This document shows positions 17,724-26,502 of a stretch of DNA of 64,000 nucleotides, in pieces; the first letter of the stretch is position 1, and the number at the start of each line of letters is the position of its first letter. A model generated the notes under the pieces. The model ran no database searches and was not told the origin of the DNA. It was given only the letters and a program-made list of their open reading frames with translations. The stretch lies in the NCBI RefSeq assembly GCF_001889605.1, contig NZ_CP018171.1, positions 1,944,501 to 2,008,500 on the forward strand, written 5' to 3'. The DNA comes from Aquibium oceanicum. GTDB lineage: Bacteria > Pseudomonadota > Alphaproteobacteria > Rhizobiales > Rhizobiaceae. The translations under genes and the position numbers were made by a program.

Positions 17724-18478
17724 GCGAGACCGAAAGCACTGCACTCGAGAGCCGCGTGGCGCTGGTCACCGGCGCTAGCAGCGGCATCGGCCGCGCCACC
17801 GCGATTCGGCTGGCCGGCTTGGGCGCATCGGTGGTCGTCGGCTACAACAGCCGCCGTGAGGCTGCCGAGGAAGTCGTGCGGACGCTGCCGGGCGACGGAC
17901 ACATGGCGCTGCGCATCGCCATCGACGACACGGCCTCCGTGGCTGACGCTGCACGGATTGTCGAGGAGCGGTACGGCCGTCTCGACGTGCTGGTCAACAA
18001 TGGCGGCGCCACCGAGCCCGTGCCCGCCCACGATCTCGACGGATTGACCGACGACATCTTCGACCGGGTGCTGCGAGTCAATCTGCGCGGACCCTTCGCG
18101 GTCGTTCGCGCCTTCCGTCCGCTGCTCGAACGCGGCACCGACGCGGCCGTCGTCAACGTCTCCTCGATCGCCGCGCGCACCGGGATGGGTTCAAGCCTCG
18201 CTTATTGCGCGGCCAAGGGCGGTCTCGACACGCTCACCGTCGGCCTCGCCAAGGTGCTGGCGCCCAAGGTCCGCGTCTTTTCGGTCTCTCCGGCCGGGGT
18301 CGACACCGATTTCGTCGCCGGCCGGACGCGCGAACAGCTGGAGGCGATGGCGGCGAAGATGCCACTCGGCAAGATCACCAGCCCCGACGACGTTGCACAG
18401 GCCATTATAGCCTGCGTCATGCTTCTCACCAGTTCCACCGGGATCGTCGTGCCGGTGGACGAAGGCCGCCACCTGTAG
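17720..18478 (+). CDS. Short-chain dehydrogenase/reductase
   Basis: A 252-residue classical SDR. The nucleotide-binding motif is VTGASSGIGRATAIRL, the NNGGA motif follows near residue 93, the catalytic Ser is in VVNVSSIAARTG, and the Y-x-x-x-K pair is YCAAKGG. GYNSRREAAE after the second strand suggests NADP(H) preference through the Arg pair. As last gene of the 10676-18478 operon it could oxidise the 3-hydroxyacyl-CoA produced by the MaoC enzyme upstream. It is convergent with the MaoC gene at 18482, with only 3 nt between the stops. Confidence 0.92.
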   Translation: MSETESTALESRVALVTGASSGIGRATAIRLAGLGASVVVGYNSRREAAEEVVRTLPGDGHMALRIAIDDTASVADAARIVEERYGRLDVLVNNGGATEPVPAHDLDGLTDDIFDRVLRVNLRGPFAVVRAFRPLLERGTDAAVVNVSSIAARTGMGSSLAYCAAKGGLDTLTVGLAKVLAPKVRVFSVSPAGVDTDFVAGRTREQLEAMAAKMPLGKITSPDDVAQAIIACVMLLTSSTGIVVPVDEGRHL

Positions 18479-18481
18479 CCG

Positions 18482-18952
18482 TTACAAATGTTTTCCCGCC
18501 TCGGCGTCCGCCGGCCGGCTCGGCACCTGGCCGAGCGAGACCAGCGACATCACGGTCTCGTCCTTCTGGTTCATCACGGTGACCTGCGTCCTGATGATGC
18601 CGAATTCCGGCCGCGTCTTGTGCCGCTCCGTCGCGACGACCTCCCGCTTCACCCGCAAGGTGTCCCCCGGCTTCACCGGCCGCCGCCACCGCAACTCGTC
18701 GATGCCGAGGCCGACCATCGGCGTCTCGCCATAGCCGCCCGACTCGACGAAAAGCCGCATGGAGAGCGCCGCGATCTGCCAGCCGCTGGCGATCACCGAG
18801 CCGAACCGCCCCTGCGCCGCCTTCTCGGGGTCGGTGTGCATCGGCTGCGGGTCGTATTCTCGGGCGTAGCGGACGATGTCCTCCTCGGACATCACGACGG
18901 ACTTGCTCGTCCAGGTCTCTCCGACCGAAAAATCCTCGAAATAGCGTCGCAC
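18482..18952 (-). CDS. MaoC family dehydratase
   Basis: A 156-residue MaoC/hot-dog protein beginning MRRYFEDFSVGETWTSKSV, a start typical of mesaconyl-CoA hydratase-like and related MaoC proteins. The active-site region is ARE-YDPQPMHTDPEKAAQ (about residues 31-48), and the GSVIASGWQIAAL segment follows. It begins with GTG at 18952, with GAAGG about 8 nt upstream. It is the third gene of a small - strand operon with the fumarase-type subunits. Together they could hydrate or dehydrate both a free C4-C5 acid and an acyl-CoA. Confidence 0.88.
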   Translation of the reverse strand: MRRYFEDFSVGETWTSKSVVMSEEDIVRYAREYDPQPMHTDPEKAAQGRFGSVIASGWQIAALSMRLFVESGGYGETPMVGLGIDELRWRRPVKPGDTLRVKREVVATERHKTRPEFGIIRTQVTVMNQKDETVMSLVSLGQVPSRPADAEAGKHL

Positions 18953-18991
18953 GCGGTTTTCCTTCTTCGAATTGCCGATGGTGAAGCAGCG

Positions 18992-19663
18992 TCAGCGTCC
19001 GTCGCCTGCCGTCTTCGCGCGCCGCGCGGCGGAGGCCTGGCGCGCCTGCTCGAGTTCCTCCAGGATGCGCGGCATGCGCGCCGAAGCCTGGCCCTGCAGC
19101 GCATCGTACATGGAGTTGCCATGCGCATCGATCGCCACGGTGACCGGTCCAAAGCCCTCCAGTCGGAAGCGCGACAGCCGGAACTGTTCGATCAGGTCGT
19201 CCCAGGCGGTCTCCAGCCTCTCCACCGCCCCGATGCTGAGCAGCGGCGAGGCGCCGCCGGGCATGGAGAAATAGACGCCGCCGACGTCCCGCAGCGCCTG
19301 CACGCAGGCGCGCCCCATGCCGCCTTTGCCGCCCGTCGCGGTCAGGCCCAGGCGGCGGATGATGCCCGGCATGGTGTCGTCGAAGCGGGTCGACGTCGTC
19401 GGGTTGACGTAGTTCGTCACCCAGCGATCGCCCTCCGCGCGGCAGGAACTGCCCATGTGGAAAAAGGCGCTTCCGGCCTTCGGGAACGGCAGCGGTTCGC
19501 CACGGTCGAGTGCCTCGGCCATGCGCTGATGCGTCGGGAACCCGGCCGTGATGGTCACCTCGCCGTCGAGGATCACGGTATCGCCGAGCTTGAGCGACCG
19601 CGCCTCGTCGCGCGAAAGCGGCAGCGTCAGGCGCCTCAGGTCGGGCGGAGAGCCGTCACTCAA
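18992..19663 (-). CDS. Class I fumarase/tartrate dehydratase-type hydro-lyase, beta subunit
   Basis: A 223-residue protein matching the C-terminal (beta) domain of iron-sulfur fumarases. Diagnostic segments are LSLKLGDTVILDGEVTITA-like near residue 25, FHMGSSCRAEG, and the GGKGGM-GRACVQALRDVGGVYFSMPGGA stretch. No ATG fits: the best start is TTG at 19663, which overlaps the end of the alpha gene, with GGAAAGG upstream. The pair would form the split form of the hydro-lyase, as in tartrate dehydratase or two-subunit archaeal-type fumarase. The substrate may be tartrate, fumarate/malate, mesaconate or a related dicarboxylate. Confidence 0.9.
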   Translation of the reverse strand: MSDGSPPDLRRLTLPLSRDEARSLKLGDTVILDGEVTITAGFPTHQRMAEALDRGEPLPFPKAGSAFFHMGSSCRAEGDRWVTNYVNPTTSTRFDDTMPGIIRRLGLTATGGKGGMGRACVQALRDVGGVYFSMPGGASPLLSIGAVERLETAWDDLIEQFRLSRFRLEGFGPVTVAIDAHGNSMYDALQGQASARMPRILEELEQARQASAARRAKTAGDGR

Positions 19664-20525
19664 GGCGCACCACCTTTCCGCCGTCGTGGATGCGGGCAGC
19701 CGTACGGCGGTTGATCCAGCAGTTGAAGCAGACGGCGACCGGCACGAAGCCGTGTCCGTGTGAATAGTCGACATGGACCGCTAGAGCGGTGGTGTCGCCG
19801 CCGGTTCCCATCGGCCCGAATCCGGTCTTGTTGACGGCGGCCAGCAGACGTTCCTCCATGTCGGCGACCATGGGGTCGTCGTGCCTGGTGCCGATCCTGC
19901 GCAGCGTGGACATCTTGGCGAGCTTGGCCGCGTTGTCGAAGGAGCCGCCGATGCCGACGCCGATCACCACCGGCGGGCAATGCTGCGATCCGGCCTCCAT
20001 CACGCATTCCATCACGTAGCCCTCGATGTCCGCGAGTTTCGGATAGCTGAAGACCTTCAGATCGGCCCAGCGCCCGGAGCCCAGCGCCTTGGGCGAGCAG
20101 GTGATGTCCATGTAGTCGGCGCCGTCCGCGACGTCGAAGGAGACGATCGGCATGTCCTTGCCGGTGTAGCTGCGCTCCAGCGTCAGCGGATGCGTGATGA
20201 ACTTCAGGATCGGCGGCTGGATGGTCTCGACGAGATCGGCGAAGCCGTCGACGAAGGCGCGGCGGATGTCGCCGTCGAGCGTCAGCCGCGTGCCGATCTT
20301 GACGAAATAGGTCGGGAAGCCGGCATCCGAGCAGGCGTGGCGATCCTCGCGTTCGGCCGCGCGCGCCGCCGCCTGCATGAAGTCGAGGGTGCGCTGCGAC
20401 GTCGGGTTGGTTTCGCGCCGGCGCGCCTCGGCCAGGGCGTCGAGCGTGTCGTCGGGCACCTTCTTGAGCGACCAGCCATAGAGATCACGCGCGACCTGCC
20501 TGACGACGTCGTAGGTAATCGCCAA
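19656..20525 (-). CDS. Class I fumarase/tartrate dehydratase-type hydro-lyase, alpha subunit
   Basis: About 289 residues matching the N-terminal (alpha) domain of class I fumarases, which holds the [4Fe-4S] cluster. The Cys ligand candidates lie in AREDRHACSDAGFPTYF, GSQHCPPVVIGVGIGGS and AVCFNCWINRR, three Cys as the family requires. GPMGTGGDTTALAVHVDYSHGHG is also diagnostic. The start is uncertain: TTG at 20525 has GGAGG 8 nt upstream, while GTG at 20534 overlaps that same site. The enzyme is oxygen-sensitive in known relatives. It is divergent from the Ldh2-type gene at 20707. Confidence 0.9.
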   Translation of the reverse strand: MAITYDVVRQVARDLYGWSLKKVPDDTLDALAEARRRETNPTSQRTLDFMQAAARAAEREDRHACSDAGFPTYFVKIGTRLTLDGDIRRAFVDGFADLVETIQPPILKFITHPLTLERSYTGKDMPIVSFDVADGADYMDITCSPKALGSGRWADLKVFSYPKLADIEGYVMECVMEAGSQHCPPVVIGVGIGGSFDNAAKLAKMSTLRRIGTRHDDPMVADMEERLLAAVNKTGFGPMGTGGDTTALAVHVDYSHGHGFVPVAVCFNCWINRRTAARIHDGGKVVRLE

Positions 20526-20706
20526 TTCATCCACCTCCCGGTCGGTCCGCCAGCGGACATGGAAGCAGGTACTGCGTGCGCCCCACGGGCGCAAACCGGG
20601 CAGCAGAGGCATTTCGCATGCCGGAACGGCCGGCGTTGGAACAGCGGCCCGGTTTGACTGCTCCGGTCCTTTGCGCCACGGCTTTCGCGCGCAGCGGAGG
20701 AACGTG

Positions 20707-21765
20707 ATGACGGCAAACGGCGAGAACGACAGGATCACCGTCGAAGCGGGTCGTGCGCGCGCGTTCCTGGCGGACCTCTTCAGCGCCGCCGGCGTTACCG
20801 GGGACGCCGCCGCGCTCGTCGCCGACGGTCTTATCGAGGCCGACCTGCAGGGCGTCCCTTCGCACGGGTTGCTGCAGGCCCCGACCTACCTGCGCCGGCT
20901 GCGCGCCGGCACGATCGACGGCAAGGGCACGCTCAGCCTGGTCCATTCGAGCGCCGCCGTGACCGTCTACGATGCCGGTCTCGCGCTCGGCCATGCCGTT
21001 GCGAAGGGAGCGATGGATCGTGCGGTCGAGACCGCCCGGACACATGGGCTGGCGGCGGTCGCAGTCCGGACCGCCACGCATTTCGGCGTCGCCGGGCGAC
21101 ACGCGCGTGTCGCGGCGGAGGCGGGGATGATCGGCATCGTCATGTGCAACACGCGGCCGATGCTGGCCGCTCCCGGCGGAACCGGCGCCGTCGTCGGCAA
21201 CAATCCCCTTGCGATCGCGATCCCGGTCGCCGGGCGCGAGCCGATCGTGTTCGACATGGCGATGAGCGCGGTCGCCATGGGCAGGATACGCCTCGCGGCG
21301 CAGCGCGGCGAGGCGATCCCGCCGGACTGGGCGCTTGACGCGAGCGGCCAGCCGACGACCGACGCGGCCGCCGCCCTGCGGGGCGTGCTCCGGCCTGCCG
21401 CCGGCGCCAAAGGCTACGGGCTCGCGCTCATGGTGGATTTTCTCTGCGCGCTCTCGGGCGGATCGGTGCTCGGCGAGATCGCTTCGATGTACGGCGACCC
21501 GTCCGCGCCGTCCGATTGCTCCTGGCTGTTCCTGACCATCGATCCGGCGCACTTCGGCCTGACGCAACCCTACCCGGAACGCATCGCCGGCCTGGCGGCC
21601 TCGATCCTCGCCGCGCCTGGAGAAGCATCGCTCCCCGGTGACCGGAAGCTGCGGGCGGAACGGCAGTCCCTCGGAAAGGTCGTCGTGCCGCGAACGCTGG
21701 CAGACGAACTGGAGCGCCTTGCGGCCGAGTTCGGGTCCTCGGCAAGACTGCGCACGCCCGCTTGA
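20707..21765 (+). CDS. Ldh2-family malate/L-lactate/2-ketoacid dehydrogenase
   Basis: A 352-residue member of the malate/lactate dehydrogenase type 2 family (NAD(P)-dependent, unrelated to classical MDH). Conserved parts are EADLQGVPSHGLLQAPTYLR with the catalytic His, then VRTATHFGVAGRHA, and GTGAVVGNNPLAIAIP with FDMAMSAVAMGRIRLAAQRG. Members act on malate, ureidoglycolate, sulfolactate or diketogulonate. GGAGGAACG lies before the ATG at 20707. Placed opposite a fumarase-type dehydratase, oxidation of a 2-hydroxy acid produced by hydration is a sensible guess. Confidence 0.9.
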   Translation: MTANGENDRITVEAGRARAFLADLFSAAGVTGDAAALVADGLIEADLQGVPSHGLLQAPTYLRRLRAGTIDGKGTLSLVHSSAAVTVYDAGLALGHAVAKGAMDRAVETARTHGLAAVAVRTATHFGVAGRHARVAAEAGMIGIVMCNTRPMLAAPGGTGAVVGNNPLAIAIPVAGREPIVFDMAMSAVAMGRIRLAAQRGEAIPPDWALDASGQPTTDAAAALRGVLRPAAGAKGYGLALMVDFLCALSGGSVLGEIASMYGDPSAPSDCSWLFLTIDPAHFGLTQPYPERIAGLAASILAAPGEASLPGDRKLRAERQSLGKVVVPRTLADELERLAAEFGSSARLRTPA

Positions 21766-21850
21766 TGGATCGGGCTTTGCATCCGTCTGGCGAAACGCTC
21801 GCGAGACGGTGTTGCGGCCGCCGCCGCCGCCGATAGGATCGCCCAAAAAC

Positions 21851-21880
21851 GGAGGCCCACCTTTGGCGGTGGGTCCCTCC
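21851..21880. terminator. Hairpin after the Ldh2 gene
   Basis: GGAGGCCCACC and GGTGGGTCCCTCC pair over 11 bp with a 2-nt bulge and a 6-nt loop. It lies 85 nt after the dehydrogenase stop and 21 nt before the ALDH start. It may terminate part of the transcripts or shape the ALDH leader. No T-run follows. Confidence 0.4.
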
Positions 21881-21901
21881 ATCGGTTCGTACGGAGGAAG
21901 C

Positions 21902-23332
21902 ATGCACGACGTATCCGAGTTCTACATCGACGGCCGGTGGACGGCGCCAGCCGATCCGCGTCGCCTGCCGATCGTCAATCCCGCCACGGAGGAGGAAATT
22001 GGTCGCGTCAGCCTCGGCACCGCCGCCGACGTCGATCGCGCCGCCTCGGCCGCCCGTCGCGCTTTCGCCTCCTGGAGCGAGACGTCCCGGGAAGAACGCC
22101 TGGCGATCCTCGGGCGTATCGTCGAGGGATTTCGGGCGCGTCTGCCGGAACTCGCCCGCCTGATGACGATGGAGATGGGCGCGCCGATCACCTTCTCGAC
22201 CGAGCGGCAGGCCACCGTCGCGCTGTTTCACTTCGAGGAAGCGGTGCGCGTTCTTTCCCGCTACGAATTCGAGCGTCCGGAAGGCGTCGGCATCGTCCGG
22301 CGCGAACCGATCGGCGTCTGCGGCCTCATCACGCCATGGAACTGGCCGCTCAACCAGGTCGCGTCGAAGGTCGCACCCGCCTTGGCCACGGGCTGCACGG
22401 TCGTCCTCAAGCCGAGCGAGATCGCGCCGCTCAGCGCCCGGGCGCTGGCGGAGATCATCCATGAGGCTGGCGTGCCCGCGGGCGTCTTCAACCTCGTCAA
22501 CGGTGACGGTCCGACGGTTGGCGAGGCGATCGCCAGCCATCCGGAGATCGACATGGTTTCCTTCACCGGCTCGACCGGCGCCGGCATCCGCGTGGCCAAG
22601 CTCGCCGCCGACACGGTCAAGCGGGTGGCGCAGGAACTCGGCGGCAAGTCGGCCAACATCATCCTGCCGGACGCCGATCTGGCGAAATCCGTCGTGGCGG
22701 GCGTCCATGCCTGCAACACCAATGGCGGCCAGAACTGCCAGTCGCCGACGCGCATGCTCGTCCACCGCTCGCAGCGGGACGCCGCGGTGGAGGCCGCGCG
22801 CGGTGCGATCGGCACCATCCGGCTCGGCGATCCCATGGACCCGGAAACGACGATGGGGCCGCTGGTCAGCCAGTCGCAGTTCGACAAGGTGCAGGCGCTG
22901 ATCGCCTCGGGTGTCGAGGAAGGCGCCACGCTGGTGGCCGGCGGGCCGGGCCGCCCAAGCGAGTTCAATCGCGGTTACTATGTTCGCCCGACCGTGTTTG
23001 CCGACGTGACCCCGGACATGCGGATCGCGCGGGAGGAGATATTCGGGCCCGTGCTGTCGATGATCACTTACGACAGCGAGGACGAGGCGATCGAGATCGC
23101 CAACGCGACGCCCTTCGGTCTGGCCGGCTTCGTCCAGTCGACCGACCCCGACCGGGCGCGACGTGTGGCCAATCGCATCCGCGCGGGCCGGGTCTATCTC
23201 AATGGCGCCGGGTTCGATCGCAGCCTCCCCTTCGGCGGCTACAAGCAGTCGGGCAACGGGCGCGAATTTGGCGTCTTCGGCTTCGAGGAATATCTCGAGG
23301 TGAAGGCCATTCTCGGCTATCCCGCCGCCTGA
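21902..23332 (+). CDS. NAD(P)-dependent aldehyde dehydrogenase
   Basis: A 476-residue ALDH. The cofactor-domain motif is GLITPWNWPLNQVASKVAPAL, the general-base Glu is E245 in QELGGKSANI, and the catalytic Cys is C279 in NGGQNCQSPTRML. The PFGGYKQSGNGREFG signature near the C-terminus is present. GGAGGAAG is directly before the ATG. It lies between the Ldh2 dehydrogenase and the TAXI binding-protein gene. Substrate class cannot be read from sequence; semialdehydes of short dicarboxylates or hydroxy acids fit the neighbours. Confidence 0.93.
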   Translation: MHDVSEFYIDGRWTAPADPRRLPIVNPATEEEIGRVSLGTAADVDRAASAARRAFASWSETSREERLAILGRIVEGFRARLPELARLMTMEMGAPITFSTERQATVALFHFEEAVRVLSRYEFERPEGVGIVRREPIGVCGLITPWNWPLNQVASKVAPALATGCTVVLKPSEIAPLSARALAEIIHEAGVPAGVFNLVNGDGPTVGEAIASHPEIDMVSFTGSTGAGIRVAKLAADTVKRVAQELGGKSANIILPDADLAKSVVAGVHACNTNGGQNCQSPTRMLVHRSQRDAAVEAARGAIGTIRLGDPMDPETTMGPLVSQSQFDKVQALIASGVEEGATLVAGGPGRPSEFNRGYYVRPTVFADVTPDMRIAREEIFGPVLSMITYDSEDEAIEIANATPFGLAGFVQSTDPDRARRVANRIRAGRVYLNGAGFDRSLPFGGYKQSGNGREFGVFGFEEYLEVKAILGYPAA

Positions 23333-23447
23333 GTGCGTTTCGCAGCACGGAATGCCGGGCAAGCGGGTTTGTTCGACGCAGGTTCACCCGGTAGTCAGGA
23401 CGCAGCCCCGCTTCAGGCGGCGCCATGAATCAATCGCGGAGGAAACC

Positions 23448-24599
23448 ATGTTGAACATGACAAGACGATTTGGCGGCGCTGCCGCCCTCCTGCTGTTCGC
23501 CACCACGGCGCCGACGGCGCTCCAGGCACAGGACGTCGAACTGCCCGACACGCTGGCCGTGACGTCCTATGACGTCGGCGCGGCGTCCTACAACCAGGCG
23601 GTGGCGCTCGGCACCGCGCTCGGAAATGCCTACGGCACCTCCCTGCGCGTCCTGCCGGCTACTTCCGACGTCGCGCGCTTGATCCCGTTGCAGCAGGGCC
23701 GCGTCCAGTTCGGCGTGGTCGGTTCGGAATCCTTCAACGCCGTGGAAGGCACCGAAGCGTTTTCGGCCCCGGAAATCGGACCGCAGCCCCTGCGCATGCT
23801 CGTCGGCTCCAACTCCGACAACTGCTTCACCCTCGCACTGAGGGGCGACGCGGGCATCGAGACCATCGACGACGTGAAGGGCAAGCGGATCGCTTTCGTG
23901 GTCGGAGCGCCCGCCCTGCAGAGCAACGTCGCCGGCTTCCTCTCCTTCGGCGGCCTGAGCTGGGACGACGTCGAGAAGGTCGAGGTCGCGAGCTTCGGCG
24001 CTTCCTGGGAAGCGCTCATCAACGACCAGGTCGACGCCATAACGACGCTGACCACCGGCGGCCTCGCCCAGCAGGCGGCGGCCTCTCCCGCCGGCCTGAA
24101 ATGGCTGCCTTTGCCGGCTTCCAACGAAAAGGGATGGAAACGCCTGCAGTCCGTGAAGCCGCAGTTCTCGCCGCGCAACGCCACGCTCGGCCCGAACATC
24201 TCCAAGGAAAACCCGCTGGAATGCGCCGGTTTCCCGTTCCCGGTCCTGCTGACCTATCCGGATCAGGATGCAGACCTCGTCTACAACCTCACCAGGGCCG
24301 TCAACGAGCAGTTCGACAACTACGTCAAGATCGAAGCGGCCATGGTCGGCTGGTCGGAAGACCGGCAGGACTTCGAGTGGGTGGTTCCCTACCATGAAGG
24401 CGCGATCCGGTTCTGGAAGGAAAAGGGTCTCTGGACCGACGAGGCGCAGGCACACAACGACATGCTGGTGAAGCGACAGGAACTCCTGACGCAGGCCTGG
24501 GAAAAGGTCGCCGACGCGCCGGAAGGCGAGAAGACCGAGCGCTGGCTCGAGGAGCGCCGCACCGCGCTGAAGGCTGCCGACCTTCCGACCTACGAGTGA
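23448..24599 (+). CDS. TAXI-family TRAP transporter solute-binding protein
   Basis: A 383-residue periplasmic protein with a signal peptide (MTRRFGGAAALLLFATTAPTA, cleavage near ALQA-QD). It has TAXI-type features: SYDVGAASYNQAVALGTALG-like ligand region, SDVARLIPLQQGRVQFGVVGS and a long C-terminal helical part. It delivers an organic acid to a TRAP permease. The permease most likely to serve it is the fused one at 11664-13652, since no permease is adjacent. GGAGGAAACC supports the ATG at 23448. A strong hairpin follows the stop, so this gene ends its transcript. Confidence 0.9.
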   Translation: MLNMTRRFGGAAALLLFATTAPTALQAQDVELPDTLAVTSYDVGAASYNQAVALGTALGNAYGTSLRVLPATSDVARLIPLQQGRVQFGVVGSESFNAVEGTEAFSAPEIGPQPLRMLVGSNSDNCFTLALRGDAGIETIDDVKGKRIAFVVGAPALQSNVAGFLSFGGLSWDDVEKVEVASFGASWEALINDQVDAITTLTTGGLAQQAAASPAGLKWLPLPASNEKGWKRLQSVKPQFSPRNATLGPNISKENPLECAGFPFPVLLTYPDQDADLVYNLTRAVNEQFDNYVKIEAAMVGWSEDRQDFEWVVPYHEGAIRFWKEKGLWTDEAQAHNDMLVKRQELLTQAWEKVADAPEGEKTERWLEERRTALKAADLPTYE

Positions 24600-24610
24600 C
24601 ATGAAAGCGA

Positions 24611-24633
24611 CCGGGCGGGTTCAACCCGCCCGG
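24611..24633 (+). terminator. Strong hairpin after the TAXI binding-protein gene
   Basis: CCGGGCGGGTT (24611-24621) and AACCCGCCCGG (24623-24633) are perfectly complementary around one base, giving a 9-bp or longer GC-rich stem 11 nt after the stop codon at 24599. No U-tract follows, so it may terminate through another route or protect the 3' end. Confidence 0.6.
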
Positions 24634-25049
24634 TTCACGAACGCCGCCCGCCCTTTCTCCCTGCCCATGCGGGGTTCTTCATTTGGGGCAAGCGACAGGA
24701 AGGAGCGGCGATGGGCCGCTTCCTTCCGTCAACAGGCATTGGTGCCCTAAGGCCGCCGCGCCTTATCCTCCGCTTGGAGGTCCATCCAGGCACAACCAGG
24801 CCGATTCGGATTCTCCCAGACATGAATGCCGCGCTTTAAGGAGCGCGCCTGCGCGCGGGCCGGTGCGCGTTTCGGATGGCGCATTGCGACTGGCCAGATC
24901 CCCAGCGCCGAATTGCCGCTTCCGCGCCTAGGAGTGCTCGACCGGCATTGGTTGGAGGCAATCCCTTTCACGATCTGCCACGAGAAATCTCCGAGGCAAT
25001 GTTTCCTGAGCACCGGCGCGTGCACTCCACCTGCCACCGGTACCAAATT
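24634..25049. other. 416-nt stretch without a recognisable gene
   Basis: No reading frame here has a convincing start or family signature. It runs from the terminator to the Lrp/AsnC remnant. Since both neighbouring remnants are decayed, this may be further eroded DNA. Several frames are open simply because of high GC. Confidence 0.5.
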
Positions 25050-25272
25050 TCATTCGGTCCGTGCGAACCCAGACTTCACGCGCCGCAGCGGTATCGACGA
25101 CTCGATCGACGCCACGCCGCGCACCTTCGTCAGGCGGCCTACGAGGAACCTTTCGAACTCGTGCAGGTCCTTGGTGGCAACTCTCATCAGTTAGTCGCGA
25201 CTGCCGGTCATCAGCCAGCAATCGACGACCTCCCGGAATTGTCCGATTGCCGTCTCGAACGCCTCCAGCGGG
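25050..25272 (-). pseudogene. Lrp/AsnC-family regulator remnant (ligand-binding half with nonsense codon)
   Basis: The - strand from about 25272 encodes PLEAFETAIGQFREVVDCWL, then MTGSRD, a stop, LMRVATKDLHEFERFL and VGRLTKVRGVASIESSIPLR. This is the RAM (ligand-binding) domain of an Lrp/AsnC regulator. The stop is TAA at 25193-25191 where family members have Tyr (MTGxxDYLLRV), so TAC to TAA is likely. The DNA-binding N-terminal half is missing. The fragment starts where the + strand E1 remnant starts, so one deletion across a divergent promoter probably removed the 5' parts of both genes. Confidence 0.82.
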
Positions 25273-25620
25273 CGGGACGTCGCGGTCCTGGGCGTCACCT
25301 CGGCCGACCGCCTGAACGCCGGCTGGACGGCCGCCCAGAGGGCCCGGTCGAGAGGCAATCCCGCCGCCGAAAGTCATATCGAGAGGCTGTTGTCCGGTCT
25401 GCCGCGTCACTGCAAGCTGATCACGGTTATCGATGGGCATCCGGCCACCCTCGCGTGGCTCGGCTCCGTGCACGGGCATCGCACGATCCCGCTCGGGGTG
25501 GAGCATTTCGGCCAGACCGGCACGATCGGCGATCTCTACCGACACTACGGCATCGATGCCGCATCGATCGTGGGGAAGGTGAACGGCCTGACCGCGGGAC
25601 GCAAGATACTGGTGGCATGA
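25270..25620 (+). pseudogene. Pyruvate dehydrogenase E1 (homodimeric type) C-terminal remnant
   Basis: About 116 codons are open from near 25270 to the stop at 25618-25620. They encode RDVAVLGVTSADRLNAGW, ESHIERLLSGLPRHCKLITV, IDGHPATLAWLGSVHGHRTI and PLGVEHFGQTGTIGDLYRHY. This is the extreme C-terminus of an AceE-like E1 (about 880 residues when whole). Everything upstream, including the thiamine diphosphate site, is gone. No start or ribosome site is plausible. Divergent Lrp-type regulator and AceE-like E1 genes are known from the methionine/2-oxobutyrate (mdeR-mdeB) type of locus; that this was such a locus is inference. Confidence 0.85.
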
Positions 25621-25845
25621 CCCGTCGTGCCCGAGCGCGGGCCCAACCGGATCAGGGTGTTCCGCAGCAGGGAAGAGGCGACCTGTCGAGCGTCGACTTC
25701 AAATTCCCTTGGCTAGAGACACTACCCTCCCTGGTAATGGTTCGATTGTTGAGAACTCGAAGAGAACGGTAGAAAAGCCGGCAACTCGCTGAAGTTTTTC
25801 GATTTCCGCGCTTTCCCTTTCCGCGGCAGACGATAGCTGTGGTGC

Positions 25846-26502
25846 ATGCTGCTTTCGATCGAAGACCTGCGCAAATCCTATCCCGGACCCGAAGGCGCGG
25901 TGTCTGTCTTGCGTGGCGTGACGCTGTCGCTCGCGGCCGGAGAGACACTGGCGCTGACGGGGGAGTCCGGATCGGGCAAGAGCACGCTGCTGCATCTGGT
26001 GGCCGGGCTCGACGCCGTCGACGGTGGCCGCATCCTGCTCGACGGGCACGAGGTGAACGCGCTCGATGACAGCGGGCGCGCGCGACTGCGGCGCAACACC
26101 GTCGGCATCGTCTTCCAGCAGTTCAACCTCATCCCCTCGCTGGACGTTGCCGCCAACATCGCCTTCCAGGCAAGGTTGAGCGGAGCGACTGACCGCGAGG
26201 ACCTCTCACGGCTCGCGGGCGTGCTCGGCCTCGAGGCGCATCTGCGGAAATATCCGGAGCAATTGTCGGGCGGCCAGCAGCAGCGGGTGGCGATCGCCCG
26301 GGTACTAGCGGCGCGGCCGAAGCTGATCCTTGCCGACGAGCCGACCGGCAATCTCGACGAGGCGACAGCCGACGAGGTGATGGGTCAGTTCCTCGCGCTC
26401 GTGGCGGAGGCGGGCTCGGCGCTCCTGATGGTCACGCACTCCCCGCGCCTCGCCGCCCGTCTCGGCCGGCACGCGCATTTGAGCCAGGGTCGTCTCGCGT
26501 GA
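25846..26502 (+). CDS. ABC transporter ATP-binding protein (MacB/LolD type)
   Basis: A 218-residue ATPase. Walker A is GESGSGKST (about residues 43-51), the signature is [16 protein letters not shown], Walker B is [13 protein letters not shown], and the H-loop His is in [11 protein letters not shown]. The short form with EPTGNLDE is typical of MacB/LolD/FtsE-type ATPases that act with FtsX-like permeases. The stop overlaps the GTG start of the permease (GTGA). Three genes (ATPase, permease, AttH-like) form one unit. Confidence 0.95.
   Translation: MLLSIEDLRKSYPGPEGAVSVLRGVTLSLAAGETLALTGESGSGKSTLLHLVAGLDAVDGGRILLDGHEVNALDDSGRARLRRNTVGIVFQQFNLIPSLDVAANIAFQARLSGATDREDLSRLAGVLGLEAHLRKYPEQLSGGQQQRVAIARVLAARPKLILADEPTGNLDEATADEVMGQFLALVAEAGSALLMVTHSPRLAARLGRHAHLSQGRLA

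Noticed and set aside
24826-25194. Open frame of 122 codons on the + strand
   Set aside because: It has no recognisable domain and runs antisense into the Lrp remnant; treated as non-coding.
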